Origin: Chloroflexaceae bacterium
GTDB taxonomy: Bacteria; Chloroflexota; Chloroflexia; Chloroflexales; Chloroflexaceae
Reading direction: 5' to 3'
Assembly (NCBI GenBank): GCA_028282325.1
Contig: JANQID010000083.1
Coordinates: 1 to 64,000 of the forward strand
DNA length: 64,000 bases
Shown here: piece by piece, positions 18,625-28,300 of the stretch
How positions within the stretch are numbered: position 1 is the first letter of the stretch
Layout: each line of letters starts with the position of its first letter
The notes under the pieces: generated by a model
What the model was told of the DNA's origin: nothing
Databases searched by the model: none
What the model saw: only the letters and a program-made list of their open reading frames with translations
Position numbers and translations under genes: made by a program

Positions 18625-19536
18625 ATGAACAATCGTCCTAATGTTTTACCATTCGTGATCAATGCTGTCGCCGGCGCCGCCGGCGGTGCCCTGGGGCTGG
18701 CCTGGTATCTGAGCGAGCGGATTAACCCTGTCCCCAATCAAACCTATGCCGACCGGTACACGTTCACTCCCTGGGAACTCGGCGCAGATTCTGAGTCGAT
18801 AACGCTTCACACACCTGACAACCTGAAACTGAGCGGCTGGTGGCTGCCGCAACCTGCATCCCAGAGCGTCATTATCGGCTGCCACGGTCACATCGGCAAT
18901 AAATCCGATCTGCTTGGCATTGGTGCACGCCTTTGGAACGCGGGACACAATGTGTTGCTCTTCGATTTTCGCGGACGCGGCGAATCCGATTCCTGGCCGA
19001 ACACGCTCGCCAGCCGCGAGTTGGACGATCTCCGCGTTGCCATCGCCTATGCCCGCGAGCGTATGCCCGATGCCCGTCTGGGCATCATCGGCTACTCGAT
19101 GGGCGCAGCTATCGCCTTGCTGGTTGCCGCAAACGAGCCATCGATTGCTGCCATCGTCGCCGACAGCGCGTTTACAACCGCTGCCGATGCTATCGCACAC
19201 GGAATCCGCCAGGTGTTCCCGATCCCTGTTAATCCGCTTCTCTTGCTCACCGACGCCGTGATTGAACGACGGCACGGATATCGTATTCGCGCCATTCGCC
19301 CTGTAGATAGCATTGGTCAGATTGCTCCACGCCCGCTGCTGTTCATTCACGGGGCCAACGACTCGGTCGTACCTCCCGAACATGCGCAGCAATTGTTTGC
19401 GGTAGCCCGCCATCCAAAAGAGCTCTGGATGTGCGAAGACGCCGATCATTGCGGCGCCTATTTCGTCGACCGAAACGCCTATGTGGAGCGCGTAAACGCT
19501 TTTTTCGCGCAATATCTTACCAGCGTCGAGTTGTAA
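18625..19536 (+). CDS. membrane-anchored alpha/beta hydrolase
   Basis: About 303 residues. A hydrophobic N-terminal stretch (about 8-30, [18 protein letters not shown]) looks like a membrane anchor. The hydrolase core has an oxyanion-side [21 protein letters not shown], the nucleophile elbow [12 protein letters not shown] with Ser, an acidic residue in [12 protein letters not shown] and the His in DADHCGAY. This matches the BAAT/dienelactone-hydrolase-like group often annotated as lysophospholipase or peptidase. Substrate unknown. ATG 18625 is preferred to an upstream in-frame TTG. It lies 38 bases before trmD. Confidence 0.82.
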   Translation: MNNRPNVLPFVINAVAGAAGGALGLAWYLSERINPVPNQTYADRYTFTPWELGADSESITLHTPDNLKLSGWWLPQPASQSVIIGCHGHIGNKSDLLGIGARLWNAGHNVLLFDFRGRGESDSWPNTLASRELDDLRVAIAYARERMPDARLGIIGYSMGAAIALLVAANEPSIAAIVADSAFTTAADAIAHGIRQVFPIPVNPLLLLTDAVIERRHGYRIRAIRPVDSIGQIAPRPLLFIHGANDSVVPPEHAQQLFAVARHPKELWMCEDADHCGAYFVDRNAYVERVNAFFAQYLTSVEL

Positions 19537-19573
19537 GTTTTCAACCGAACGATCAACACGATCAAGAATTCAG

Positions 19574-20356
19574 ATGCGCTTCGATATTCTCACGCTGTTC
19601 CCCGCGATGTTCGACGGCCCATTGACCGAGAGCATTATCAAACGGGCATGTCAGGCCGGTCTTGTCACCATTGATGTGCATAACATCCGCGATTACGCGA
19701 CCGACCGCCACCGCACGACCGATGACGCTCCTTATGGCGGAGGCGCAGGCATGGTGATGAAAGCCGAGCCGCTGGCCGCCGCGATACACGCTGTCATCGC
19801 CGCCCGCACAGCAACGCTTCCCGACGCAACCGCAACGCAAGAACCGCACGTTATTCTTCTGACGCCGGACGGCGAACTCTTTTCGCAGGCAGTGGCGCAA
19901 GAACTGGCGCGACAACCCTGGCTCATACTGGTCTGCGGTCACTATGAAGGCGTCGACGAGCGCATCCGCGAAACGCTGATCACACGTGCAGTCAGCATCG
20001 GCGACTATGTACTGACCGGCGGCGAACTGGCAGCAATGGTGCTGACAGATGCAATTGCCCGCCTAGTTCCCGGCGTACTCGATGCGGAATCCATTGTTGA
20101 GGAAAGTCACAGCGATGGGCTGCTCGAATATCCCCACTACACCCGCCCGGCAGTATGGGAGCAGTTGAACGTGCCGCCGATTCTGGTATCCGGTCACCAT
20201 GGCGAGGTGGCCAGATGGCGTCGCCAACAACAACTACAACGCACACTACAGCGACGCCCTGATATGCTGGCCACAGCCGCCGCACGCGGGTTGCTCACAC
20301 CGGACGATCTGGCATTTCTCAAGACATTGGGATGGTCGATTGATGCAAAGATATGA
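19574..20356 (+). CDS. trmD: tRNA (guanine-37-N1)-methyltransferase
   Basis: TrmD, 260 residues, a SPOUT methyltransferase that makes m1G37 and prevents frameshifting. It begins [17 protein letters not shown] and shows [18 protein letters not shown], the trefoil-knot SAM site [13 protein letters not shown] and [17 protein letters not shown], then ARLVPGVL and the linker plus C-terminal helical domain with [19 protein letters not shown]. The usual rimM-trmD-rplS context is not present; it sits behind a hydrolase gene. Confidence 0.97.
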   Translation: MRFDILTLFPAMFDGPLTESIIKRACQAGLVTIDVHNIRDYATDRHRTTDDAPYGGGAGMVMKAEPLAAAIHAVIAARTATLPDATATQEPHVILLTPDGELFSQAVAQELARQPWLILVCGHYEGVDERIRETLITRAVSIGDYVLTGGELAAMVLTDAIARLVPGVLDAESIVEESHSDGLLEYPHYTRPAVWEQLNVPPILVSGHHGEVARWRRQQQLQRTLQRRPDMLATAAARGLLTPDDLAFLKTLGWSIDAKI

Positions 20357-20358
20357 CA

Positions 20359-20390
20359 GAGGCATATACGATACATATCGTATATGCCTC
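20359..20390. terminator. near-perfect palindrome between trmD and the ferredoxin gene
   Basis: A 15-base inverted repeat (20359-20373 with 20376-20390) with only two unpaired central bases starts three bases after the trmD stop. It lies between convergent genes and can fold in either transcript, though without a T tract. A DNA-level role, such as an operator or a cruciform, is also possible. Confidence 0.5.
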
Positions 20391-20444
20391 CGCTCAACGA
20401 CATATAATCGCGTAATGAGAATGAAAACTAAGCGCCAGCACGTA

Positions 20445-21035
20445 CTACGACTCGGATTTGGGAAGTGATTGGAGTTCCGGCGGCGTTCGAGAGACATCTG
20501 ACACAGAAACGCGATCACTACGCAACAGTTTCGTCGTTATGCGAATGGTATCGCCGAAAATTTGCCATAAATTATTCAGACTGAACTGAACAGCCAACGT
20601 GTTGGAGAGAGCGTAGAGCATATTAAACGGCCAACGCTCAACGTGATCGACATTGATACGCAGCAAATCGTTAACAAGACGGCCCAGATTTTCGCCGACA
20701 TTCGTTCCCGGCGGCGGAGAGATAACATCAATTGCTTCGCGACGCAGTCGCTCTGCACGTGTCAACACTTCAACCGGGCCGGGGCCACGCACCGATACCT
20801 GACAAGCCAGGCGTGTACCATATTCAAGCTGATCCTCCGTCAGCCAGATTCGTTCGATCTGATTCGGGGGACTGAGATGATCACCGCCTTTGAGCACAAC
20901 ACACTCGCACATCTGGCAAAGACCATTGCCATCACATACGAACCCAATATGCGCAGCATCGCGTCGAGCAGTATCAAGTAATCGTTCGCCAATTTGACTT
21001 TCTACTGATTCATCGTTGATGATGACCGTAGGCAT
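20445..21035 (-). CDS. adrenodoxin-like 2Fe-2S ferredoxin with C-terminal extension
   Basis: A 196-residue iron-sulfur protein. The N-terminal about 85 residues are a 2Fe-2S ferredoxin fold with Cys34, Cys40, Cys43 and Cys78 in CDGNGLCQMC and RLACQV, the adrenodoxin-type CX5CX2C spacing. An extra Cys45 follows. A further 110 residues (from about 87) have no domain I recognise, with a moderately hydrophobic helix-like stretch WPFNMLYALSNTLAVQFSL. Chlorosome envelope Fe-S proteins of green bacteria also join a ferredoxin domain to a short C-terminal domain, but similarity cannot be tested here. Divergent from the THUMP methyltransferase. Confidence 0.82.
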   Translation of the reverse strand: MPTVIINDESVESQIGERLLDTARRDAAHIGFVCDGNGLCQMCECVVLKGGDHLSPPNQIERIWLTEDQLEYGTRLACQVSVRGPGPVEVLTRAERLRREAIDVISPPPGTNVGENLGRLVNDLLRINVDHVERWPFNMLYALSNTLAVQFSLNNLWQIFGDTIRITTKLLRSDRVSVSDVSRTPPELQSLPKSES

Positions 21036-21128
21036 TGCATACTCCTTGAAGATATAATCTTTGGAACATATATATATTCTATCATGGAATAATTGAGATA
21101 GCAGGTTTTTTTGCTATTTTTGAGCCAT

Positions 21129-22244
21129 ATGGTTATGAGTAAATATCGCAAGCGCCCCATTCAGAAGCCATCTCCCGCCAGACGTCGCACAACACCGCAG
21201 TCTTATCGCTGTGAGGCAGCTGTTGTCGAGGGATTGGAGCACATCGCTCGCGCGGAACTCGGTCGCCAAATTGGCGCAGCGATCACGTTCGATCGGATCA
21301 CCGTCACAACTGCGCCGGTTGGAGCGATATCTTTCACATACACCGGCGGTCTACGCGCCTTGTTGCACCTGAAAACGGCAGCATCCGTCTTTCTCAAGCA
21401 ATCATTCGCTGTACCACGCCCACGCGCATTGCTTGGCGACGAACATTTGCGACGACTTATCGAACAAATCAACACCGTACGCAGCATCCACCCGCCCGAT
21501 GCGTTTCAAACGCTCTATATCAGCGCAGCCGGCTCGGATACTACAGTAATGAATCGCCTGAAAGATACGCTTGCAGAACAAACAGGCCTGACAATCGGCG
21601 CGGATGATGGCGATCTTATGATTCGTCTGCGGCGAACCGCAACCGAATCGGATGGATGGGAGGCGCTGGCCCGCCTGTCGCCAAAACCGCTCGCGACGCG
21701 TTCCTGGCGGGTGTGCAATATGGAAGGTGCCCTTAACGCAACTGTAGCGCGGGCTATGGCGCTGCTGACTCGCCCCGATCCGCGTGATGTGTTTCTTAAC
21801 ATCGGCTGCGGCTCAGGCGCTCTACTCATCGAACGTATGGATTGCGGACCGTTGCGGAGAGCGCTAGGATGTGACATCAATCCTGAAGCGCTGACATGTG
21901 CGCGCAAAAACCTGGATGCCAGCGGATATGGCGCCGACGTGCGCCTGCACAACTGGGATGCGCGTGCATTGCCCATCCCGGATAGCAGTATCAACGTCCT
22001 CTGCGCCGATCTCCCGTTTGGGCATCTGGTCGGCTCACATAAAGAGAACCTTGCGCTCTACCCGGCAATTCTCGATGAATCCGCACGAATTGCGATGCCA
22101 CGGGCAGTCTTTGTTATCATCACACACGAATTGCGCTTGATGGAACAATTGATCGCCCAATCAACAGCATGGACGATGATCGACACACTACGCGTCACTC
22201 TGAGCGGATTGCATCCGTGCATCTTCATTCTCCAACGCATATAA
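21129..22244 (+). CDS. THUMP-domain RNA methyltransferase (Trm14/RlmL-like)
   Basis: About 371 residues. A basic tail is followed by a THUMP-like RNA-binding region (about 30-165; CEAAVVEGLEHIARAELG) and a Rossmann-fold methyltransferase domain (about 195-371). SAM motif I is VFLNIGCGSGALLIE, motif II acid is GCDINPEAL, and motif IV is CADLPFGHLVG, the DLPFG/DPP form of enzymes that methylate a guanine or adenine exocyclic amine. These point to 2-methylguanosine formation in tRNA or rRNA. ATG 21129 or 21135 could be the start; neither has a clear Shine-Dalgarno. Convergent with the coiled-coil gene. Confidence 0.8.
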   Translation: MVMSKYRKRPIQKPSPARRRTTPQSYRCEAAVVEGLEHIARAELGRQIGAAITFDRITVTTAPVGAISFTYTGGLRALLHLKTAASVFLKQSFAVPRPRALLGDEHLRRLIEQINTVRSIHPPDAFQTLYISAAGSDTTVMNRLKDTLAEQTGLTIGADDGDLMIRLRRTATESDGWEALARLSPKPLATRSWRVCNMEGALNATVARAMALLTRPDPRDVFLNIGCGSGALLIERMDCGPLRRALGCDINPEALTCARKNLDASGYGADVRLHNWDARALPIPDSSINVLCADLPFGHLVGSHKENLALYPAILDESARIAMPRAVFVIITHELRLMEQLIAQSTAWTMIDTLRVTLSGLHPCIFILQRI

Positions 22245-22263
22245 TGCAGACAAGCCAGGACGC

Positions 22264-22295
22264 AAAAAGCTGAGGCGGCTCGTTGCCGCCCCAGC
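22264..22295 (-). terminator. rho-independent terminator of the hisH-hisA-coiled-coil unit
   Basis: In minus-strand RNA, arms 22285-22295 and 22269-22279 form an uninterrupted 11-pair stem (one G-U) with a 5-base loop, followed at once by five U residues (22264-22268). In the plus direction the G-U becomes an A-C mismatch and no U run follows. It lies 28 bases past the stop of the coiled-coil gene. Confidence 0.85.
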
Positions 22296-22323
22296 CCAGA
22301 TCCGTGCGCTATTGACCCATATA

Positions 22324-23430
22324 CTACGCTGGCGAATCCTCATCGCCCCACCCTTCAAGATGTGCGACCCTGGTCGCTTCAAGTTGGCCTTGTAAGACAT
22401 TCATCAGCATATCCAGCGTCTGCAATTCACGTCGTTCAAGCTCAATGATGCGTGAGATATGTTGATGCTGCACATTTTCCAGGCGCGTTGTACTGCGAGT
22501 CAGCCGTTGCTCAATCTCGCGTACGATGCTATCAATTCGCTCAAGCCAGGATGTCATCTGGCGCAAGTGCAACTCCTCAGTTTCTTGCAACGTGGCGACT
22601 TTATCTTCAGACTGGCCGCGCAGCTCTTCCAGGCGCTCCTGATTCATCAAGAAGCGCTCGGTGGAAATACGCTCGACACGCTTGATCTCCGCGGCAATAT
22701 CAGGCAACTTATTAGTCAATTCGACAATCTGGACAGGCAGCGTGTCCGTAAACAACTCAACGCGCTGACGAATTTCATCAATGTGGTTGATACGCGATGA
22801 ATGCTCCTCCAGAATACTATGCACATCAGTGACGAGCTGCTGCGCTTCCACTGCCTGCCGCCGCAGGTTTTGCTTCTCAACCTGCAATTCTTCGCCCACT
22901 TTGCGCGCTTCCTGTGCTACCAATGCATCGGCGTCACGCAAGCGGTCATTCTGCATCGCAAGTTGGCGCTGACGCTCATCAAGCTGTTTCAACTCCGCTT
23001 GAAGAGACAGAATATGCTGCTCGGAATCTTCAAGGCGTTTGAACCAGCCAAAAACCTGATCGCGATCTTGCTTTCGAGCTTCGGCGAGCTGCTGAATCTG
23101 CGCTTGCATATCGCGCATTGGCTTGACAATTTCATCGATCTTCATCAACGCACTAGAGACCTCTTTGCGTACGGAGATGATATCGCGCCGCGAGGTTTCA
23201 ATCGATTGGGCAATCTCTTCACGATGTTGCTCGAACAGACTCTGCACCTGCACTACCAAAGCTTCGGTCTTGCGAACCTGTTCTAACGTCCAGTTATATT
23301 TATTGGTCTGGTCTTTGATCAGGCGGCGCAACTCGTCGATCTGACCCTGCAGAGAAACAATCTGCGACTGTTCATGCGTACGCAGACGCTCTTCTTCATA
23401 TTTCGCCGTGAGATCAGGGTTCGACGTCAT
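22324..23430 (-). CDS. coiled-coil protein of unknown function
   Basis: A 368-residue soluble protein almost wholly predicted as coiled coil: long runs rich in Glu, Gln, Lys, Arg and Leu with heptad spacing, for example IVSLQGQIDELRRLIKDQ and LQAELKQLDERQRQLAMQ. There is no signal peptide or membrane segment, and I recognise no enzymatic motif. It starts four bases after hisA (ATG 23428-23430, with GAGGAG upstream), so it is cotranscribed with hisH and hisA although no link to histidine synthesis is evident. A structural, polar or septum role is possible but not shown. Confidence 0.75.
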   Translation of the reverse strand: MTSNPDLTAKYEEERLRTHEQSQIVSLQGQIDELRRLIKDQTNKYNWTLEQVRKTEALVVQVQSLFEQHREEIAQSIETSRRDIISVRKEVSSALMKIDEIVKPMRDMQAQIQQLAEARKQDRDQVFGWFKRLEDSEQHILSLQAELKQLDERQRQLAMQNDRLRDADALVAQEARKVGEELQVEKQNLRRQAVEAQQLVTDVHSILEEHSSRINHIDEIRQRVELFTDTLPVQIVELTNKLPDIAAEIKRVERISTERFLMNQERLEELRGQSEDKVATLQETEELHLRQMTSWLERIDSIVREIEQRLTRSTTRLENVQHQHISRIIELERRELQTLDMLMNVLQGQLEATRVAHLEGWGDEDSPA

Positions 23431-23434
23431 AGGT

Positions 23435-24157
23435 CTATGCTCCTCTTCGTAGAGCGGCCAACGCCGCAGGTAGATCGATTGCGCCGGTGTACAGAGCGCG
23501 ACCAACGATCGCCGCTTCGACGCCGGTTGTCGCCAGGCGTGTCAGGTGCTCGATTTGAGCGATGCCGCCGCTGGCAATAATAGCCGGACCGCCGCGTTGC
23601 ACCAGTTCCGCCGTCGCGGTGTAATTGGGCTCGGTCAGCGTACCATCGCGCGCAATATCGGTGTAGATGATTCGCTTGACGCCCAGACGCGCCATCTGGG
23701 CCAATAACTCACTTGCTCGCACACGGGAAAGCTCGGTCCAGCCGGACGTAGCGACCCAGCCATCGCGCGCGTCGATGCCGACGATCACATGTTCGCCAAA
23801 CCGCGCGACCATTCGATCAACCAACGCCGGATCGTTGACAGCAGCCGTCCCGAGAATCACACGATCAATGCCCAGATCCAGCGCCGCTTCCACCGCTTGC
23901 TCATCACGCAAACCGCCGCCAAGCTGTACAGGTGTCGATACAGCTTGCACGATTGCCCGTACTGCGTCGGTGTTGGTTGAACGCCCTGCCTTCGCCCCAT
24001 CCAGATCGACGATATGCAAGCGGGTTGCGCCTTGCTCAAACCAGCGCTGCGCAACGACGGACGGATCATCGCCGTAGACTGTCGCCTGGTCAAAATCGCC
24101 CTGGTATAGACGAACACACTTGCCATCTTTGAGATCAATCGCTGGAATAATCTCCAT
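23435..24157 (-). CDS. hisA: ProFAR isomerase (HisA)
   Basis: HisA, 240 residues, a (beta/alpha)8 barrel that converts ProFAR to PRFAR in histidine synthesis. The first catalytic Asp is in [20 protein letters not shown], the second in [10 protein letters not shown]. The phosphate-binding loops are seen as QLGGGLRD and [11 protein letters not shown]. Start is the ATG 24155-24157 that yields the usual N-terminus; a 13-codon upstream extension is ignored. It follows hisH after 26 bases. hisF is not adjacent. Confidence 0.96.
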   Translation of the reverse strand: MEIIPAIDLKDGKCVRLYQGDFDQATVYGDDPSVVAQRWFEQGATRLHIVDLDGAKAGRSTNTDAVRAIVQAVSTPVQLGGGLRDEQAVEAALDLGIDRVILGTAAVNDPALVDRMVARFGEHVIVGIDARDGWVATSGWTELSRVRASELLAQMARLGVKRIIYTDIARDGTLTEPNYTATAELVQRGGPAIIASGGIAQIEHLTRLATTGVEAAIVGRALYTGAIDLPAALAALRRGA

Positions 24158-24183
24158 AATACGCTCACGAATTCGTTTTACGG

Positions 24184-24801
24184 CTACTGATCGCACAGAG
24201 CGACAAAGTTACGCAATAATTGCAGGCCATAGCGCCCGCTCTTTTCAGGGTGAAATTGCACAGCGGCAAGGTTATCCCGGATAACCGCGCTGGCGAAACG
24301 TATGCCATATTCGGTCTCGCCCGCGACGATTCCCGTATCCTCCGACTCGCAATAATAGGAATGCACAAAGTAGAAGTTGCTGCCATCCGGAATGTCGGTC
24401 AATAACGGATGTTCAAGTGCGCTTTGGGAATAACGCACCTGGTTCCAGCCGATCTGCGGCACCTTCTGACCGCCAGGCAAACGTCGCACCACGCCGGGAA
24501 GCACGCCGAGGCAATCGTGCAGCCCAAATTCTTCGCTGACAGCGAAGAGCACCTGCATACCAACACAAATCCCCAGAAATGGTCGCCCATCGGCAATACA
24601 TTCGGGCAACACAGCCGTCATCCCCAACTGCTCCAGGCTCTGCATCGTGTCACGCGTCGCCCCAACGCCAGGCAGCACGATGGCGGCAGCATCACGCACA
24701 ACCTGGGGATCATCAGTGACAAGCAGGTCGGCGCCGACATGGCTCAAAGCGCGGACGACATTGGGCAAATTGCCCGCACCGTAATTTACCACTGCGATCA
24801 T
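24184..24801 (-). CDS. hisH: imidazole glycerol phosphate synthase glutaminase subunit (HisH)
   Basis: HisH, 205 residues, class I glutamine amidotransferase that feeds ammonia to HisF. It begins [19 protein letters not shown]. The nucleophile is Cys79 in [13 protein letters not shown], and the His/Glu pair is in [20 protein letters not shown]. Its synthase partner HisF must be encoded outside the window. It opens the hisH-hisA-coiled-coil transcription unit. Confidence 0.96.
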   Translation of the reverse strand: MIAVVNYGAGNLPNVVRALSHVGADLLVTDDPQVVRDAAAIVLPGVGATRDTMQSLEQLGMTAVLPECIADGRPFLGICVGMQVLFAVSEEFGLHDCLGVLPGVVRRLPGGQKVPQIGWNQVRYSQSALEHPLLTDIPDGSNFYFVHSYYCESEDTGIVAGETEYGIRFASAVIRDNLAAVQFHPEKSGRYGLQLLRNFVALCDQ

Positions 24802-24854
24802 AGGTTGTTTTCGTTGTTTCGCTCAATGGGCATATATGCCGGTCTTATCCTTAA

Positions 24855-25898
24855 TCATACTTCCTGCTGACGAAACAGCGGATGGTTCCGCTTCAACGCC
24901 GCCACAACCGACTCAATGCTCGGTTCACGCGCGGTAATCGCGCCAAGCGGATCGGGGCCAGGATCACGACCCAGCAAAACCCGCAAGGCTGCAACCACGG
25001 CAGCACCCAGAGCTTCGAGATTATAGCCGCCTTCGAGAACCATCACCAAACGCCCGGCGCATAACTCCGTCGCCAGATCATAGAGCATCTGCGTGAGATG
25101 CGAGAAGCCGCTCACCGAGAGCGTCATTGGGCCAAGAGGATCGCTCCAGTGCGCGTCATACCCTGCCGAAACCAGAATCAACTGCGGTTTCCAGATCCGC
25201 AGGGCAGGCGCAATAATCTCGCTGAACACATATGCATAGCCTTGATCACCCAGACCATACGGCAGCGGTACGTTGAGCGTGGCGCCCGCACCCTCTTCGC
25301 GCCCCATCTCGTTGACGGCGCCCGTGCCGGGATAAAACGGTGCAGCGTGAGTTGAACAGAAGAGCACAGCCGGATCGCTATAGAAAATATCCTGTGTTCC
25401 GTTGCCGTGATGTACATCGAAATCGACAATTGCCACTCGCTCCAACTTCAGCGCATTGATTGAATAGCGCGCAGCCGCCGCGATATTGTTGACAAGGCAA
25501 AATCCCATTGCCTGACCAATCGTCGCGTGATGTCCGGGCGGACGTACAAGGGCGAACCCATTATCACAATCGCCATTCACGACCGCCTCGACAAGGCTGA
25601 TGGTCGAACCCGACGCCACCACTGCTGCATCCCACGAATCGGCGGTTACATACGTGTCGGGATCGATATCATAATTGCCGCGCCCGCTGAGTTGCTTGAG
25701 CATCGCGATGTGTTGTGGACGATGGATAGCCGTCAATTCCGCCTCGCTAGCCGTGCGCGACGACAGCGCGACAAGATCATCACGCAAACCACTCGCGTCC
25801 AGGGCCTCCTCAATAGCCTGCAAACGCTCGGCGCGTTCAACATGGCTCGACATCGTGTGCGCGGCATAGCGCGCATCGGTATGGATAGCTGTTGTCAT
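24855..25898 (-). CDS. histone deacetylase-family hydrolase (AcuC/HDAC-like)
   Basis: A 347-residue zinc hydrolase of the arginase/deacetylase fold. Class II HDAC features are RPPGHHATIGQAMGFCLVNN with the His pair, the metal-site segment VDFDVHHGNGTQDIFY (Asp and His ligands), and SAGYDAHWSDPLG with the further Asp. Bacterial members deacetylate polyamines (acetylpolyamine amidohydrolase) or acetyl-CoA synthetase (AcuC). Which one applies is not decided by sequence. Start at MTTAIHTD (ATG 25896-25898) after TTAGGGAAGCG; the open frame extends 43 codons upstream. Confidence 0.9.
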   Translation of the reverse strand: MTTAIHTDARYAAHTMSSHVERAERLQAIEEALDASGLRDDLVALSSRTASEAELTAIHRPQHIAMLKQLSGRGNYDIDPDTYVTADSWDAAVVASGSTISLVEAVVNGDCDNGFALVRPPGHHATIGQAMGFCLVNNIAAAARYSINALKLERVAIVDFDVHHGNGTQDIFYSDPAVLFCSTHAAPFYPGTGAVNEMGREEGAGATLNVPLPYGLGDQGYAYVFSEIIAPALRIWKPQLILVSAGYDAHWSDPLGPMTLSVSGFSHLTQMLYDLATELCAGRLVMVLEGGYNLEALGAAVVAALRVLLGRDPGPDPLGAITAREPSIESVVAALKRNHPLFRQQEV

Positions 25899-25979
25899 CG
25901 CTTCCCTAACGGTGAAATTTTTTCTTTCGTCGTGATGGGCTCTATTGTACCGCAGGTCAGGCGAGTCTGCACGTGAAAC

Positions 25980-26025
25980 AAAAAGGGAGCCGAGAACAAG
26001 TCTGTGCTGACCGATTCTCGACTCC
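25980..26025 (-). terminator. terminator downstream of pckG
   Basis: In the minus direction an 11-base stem (26015-26025 with 25986-25996, one mismatch that is G-U in the minus-strand RNA) with an 18-base loop is followed by a CUUUUUG tract. It begins 35 bases past the pckG stop. Confidence 0.7.
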
Positions 26026-26059
26026 AAAGCATATAAACCCGACCTAGACTCGCCGTCCG

Positions 26060-27913
26060 TTATTCGGTGCTGGCATACCGCTCAGGCGCCAAACCCCAAT
26101 GCTCAGACGAGCGCCACAGGCTTGAGCGGATCAACTCACGGATGTGGGTCAACTCCTTGGGCAAACGATCGAACAACCTAAGGAACAGCTCCTCGTGCTG
26201 GAGCAACTCCTGTTGCCACACATCGCGGTCGATTGACATCAAATCGTAGAACTGATCTGGTGAGAAACTTTCCAGGCCATTCCAGTCGAGATCCTCATAC
26301 CGCGGCATCCAGCCTAGAGGGCTTTCAGTACCGACGGCATGGCCATTAGCACGCTCGACAACCCATTTCAGCACACGCATATTCTGCGCGAAGCCCGGCC
26401 AGATAAACTTGCCGTCGTCATCCTTGCGGAACCAGTTGACGCTGAAGATGCGCGGCGGATTAGGAATACGGCGACCGAACTGCAACCAGTGATTGAAATA
26501 GTCGCCCATATGATAACCGCAGAACGGCAGCATCGCGAACGGATCGCGGCGCACATTGCCGACCGCGCCCGCAGCGGCGGCGGTTGTCTCCGAACCCATC
26601 GTCGCCGCCAGATATGTGCCGTACATCCAGTTGAAGGCCTGATACACCAACGGCACAGTCTTGCTGCGCCGTCCGCCAAAGATGAACGCCTTGATCGGTA
26701 CGCCCTTGGGATTCTCCCAGTCCGGATCAATGCTGGGACACTGGCTGGCCGGGGCGGTGAAACGTGCATTCGGGTGGGAAGCCTTGCGCCCGCAATCGGG
26801 ATCCCATTCCTGGCCAAGCCAGTCAACCAGATGGGCCGGCGGTTCCTCGGTCATCCCTTCCCACCAGACATCCCCATCGTCCGTGAGCGCAACGTTGGTG
26901 AAGATGGAATTACGCTCCAGCGATGCCATTGCGTTCGGGTTCGTATCCCACGACGTGCCGGGAGCAACGCCAAAGTAGCCGCTTTCCGGGTTGATCGCGT
27001 AGAGCTTGCCGTCGGGACCGGGCTTGATCCAGGCAATGTCATCGCCGACGGTTGTCACCTTCCAATCGCCCATCTCCTTCGGCGGAATGAGCATCGCAAA
27101 GTTCGTCTTGCCACAGGCGCTGGGAAACGCCGCCGCAACGTAGGTCTTCTCACCGTCCGGCGACTCAACGCCCAAAATCAGCATATGCTCAGCCAGCCAG
27201 CCTTCGGCGCGCGCCATCACCGAGGCAATCCGCAGAGCAAAGCATTTCTTACCAAGCAACGCATTACCGCCATAGCCGCTGCCGTATGACCAGATAGTGC
27301 GCTCTTCGGGGAAGTGGACAATGTACTTGTGCTTGTGGTTGGAAGGCCAGGGAACATCTTTCTGGCCAGCCTCCAGCGGCATACCCACCGAGTGCAGACA
27401 AGGTATAAACTCTCCATCCTCGCCAAGCACATCGTATACCGCTTTGCCCATACGCGTCATAATGCGCATATTCACCACCACATACGGCGAGTCGGTCAAC
27501 TCGATGCCGATGTGGGCGATCGGTGAACCAAGCGGCCCCATGCTATAAGGGATGACATACATTGTGCGCCCGCGCATCGAACCGTCAAACAGTCCGGTGA
27601 GCGTTTCCTTCATCTCCTTCGGATTGACCCAGTTATTAGTCGGCCCAGCATCATCCTTACTGATGCTGCAAATGAATGTACGATCCTCGACGCGGGCGAC
27701 ATCACTAGGATCAGAGCGGCAGAGATAGCTATTCGGGCGTTTTTCCGGGTTCAGACGGATGAATGTGCCGGACTGAACCATCTGCTCGCAGAGCATATCA
27801 TACTCTTCCTGCGAGCCGTCACACCAATGGATCTGATCGGGCTTGCACAACTCCGCCACTTCAGCGACCCATTTCCGTACTCTGGCGTTCCGAACATACG
27901 CTGGATAATCCAT
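26060..27913 (-). CDS. pckG: phosphoenolpyruvate carboxykinase (GTP)
   Basis: GTP-dependent PEPCK, 617 residues, converts oxaloacetate plus GTP to PEP, CO2 and GDP for gluconeogenesis. The kinase-1a P-loop is [15 protein letters not shown], with the reactive Cys of GTP-type enzymes. [19 protein letters not shown] is a second family signature, and [16 protein letters not shown] lies between. A complete single-domain enzyme of normal length. A promoter is proposed at 28077-28106, giving a leader of about 155 bases. Confidence 0.97.
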   Translation of the reverse strand: MDYPAYVRNARVRKWVAEVAELCKPDQIHWCDGSQEEYDMLCEQMVQSGTFIRLNPEKRPNSYLCRSDPSDVARVEDRTFICSISKDDAGPTNNWVNPKEMKETLTGLFDGSMRGRTMYVIPYSMGPLGSPIAHIGIELTDSPYVVVNMRIMTRMGKAVYDVLGEDGEFIPCLHSVGMPLEAGQKDVPWPSNHKHKYIVHFPEERTIWSYGSGYGGNALLGKKCFALRIASVMARAEGWLAEHMLILGVESPDGEKTYVAAAFPSACGKTNFAMLIPPKEMGDWKVTTVGDDIAWIKPGPDGKLYAINPESGYFGVAPGTSWDTNPNAMASLERNSIFTNVALTDDGDVWWEGMTEEPPAHLVDWLGQEWDPDCGRKASHPNARFTAPASQCPSIDPDWENPKGVPIKAFIFGGRRSKTVPLVYQAFNWMYGTYLAATMGSETTAAAAGAVGNVRRDPFAMLPFCGYHMGDYFNHWLQFGRRIPNPPRIFSVNWFRKDDDGKFIWPGFAQNMRVLKWVVERANGHAVGTESPLGWMPRYEDLDWNGLESFSPDQFYDLMSIDRDVWQQELLQHEELFLRLFDRLPKELTHIRELIRSSLWRSSEHWGLAPERYASTE

Positions 27914-28076
27914 CGATTCCTCCCTTCATCAGCCAAGGTAACAACAATCGAGGCGGAACTTCATTCTGATGCACAGCGACAGAGGCGCGAAAGAAGTACG
28001 TCGTACCATCACCTCAAAATCGACTCGGTATGGAGTTGCGTTCACGTTATGGGGAACGTTCAGATTAGTTACCCAC

Positions 28077-28131
28077 ATCATACACTATTCAGCGTTACTC
28101 TATCAAGTTTTTTAGTTGTAAATCGACAACT
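28077..28131 (-). promoter_or_regulatory. pckG promoter with upstream inverted repeat
   Basis: On the minus strand TTGATA (28101-28106), an 18-base spacer and TATGAT (28077-28082). Just upstream is a 6-base inverted repeat, AGTTGT/ACAACT (28114-28119 with 28126-28131), flanked by A/T runs, which could be an operator or an UP-element. The surrounding 387-base gap (27914-28300) holds no convincing gene; the short frames in it lack family features. Confidence 0.4.
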
Positions 28132-28300
28132 TTTTCTGAACAAAATCGGTGCAAGATGCGGGGCTAGACGAACGATTGAGACTACATTGCAATAAGATAT
28201 ATGCCGAAGCGCACCGCACGCAACGCCAACAGCGCACCAAGTCGTCGCTGCTATAATGAAGCGGGCAAATCCCTGCAAGCATGTCGGGCGGGATGCAGTT

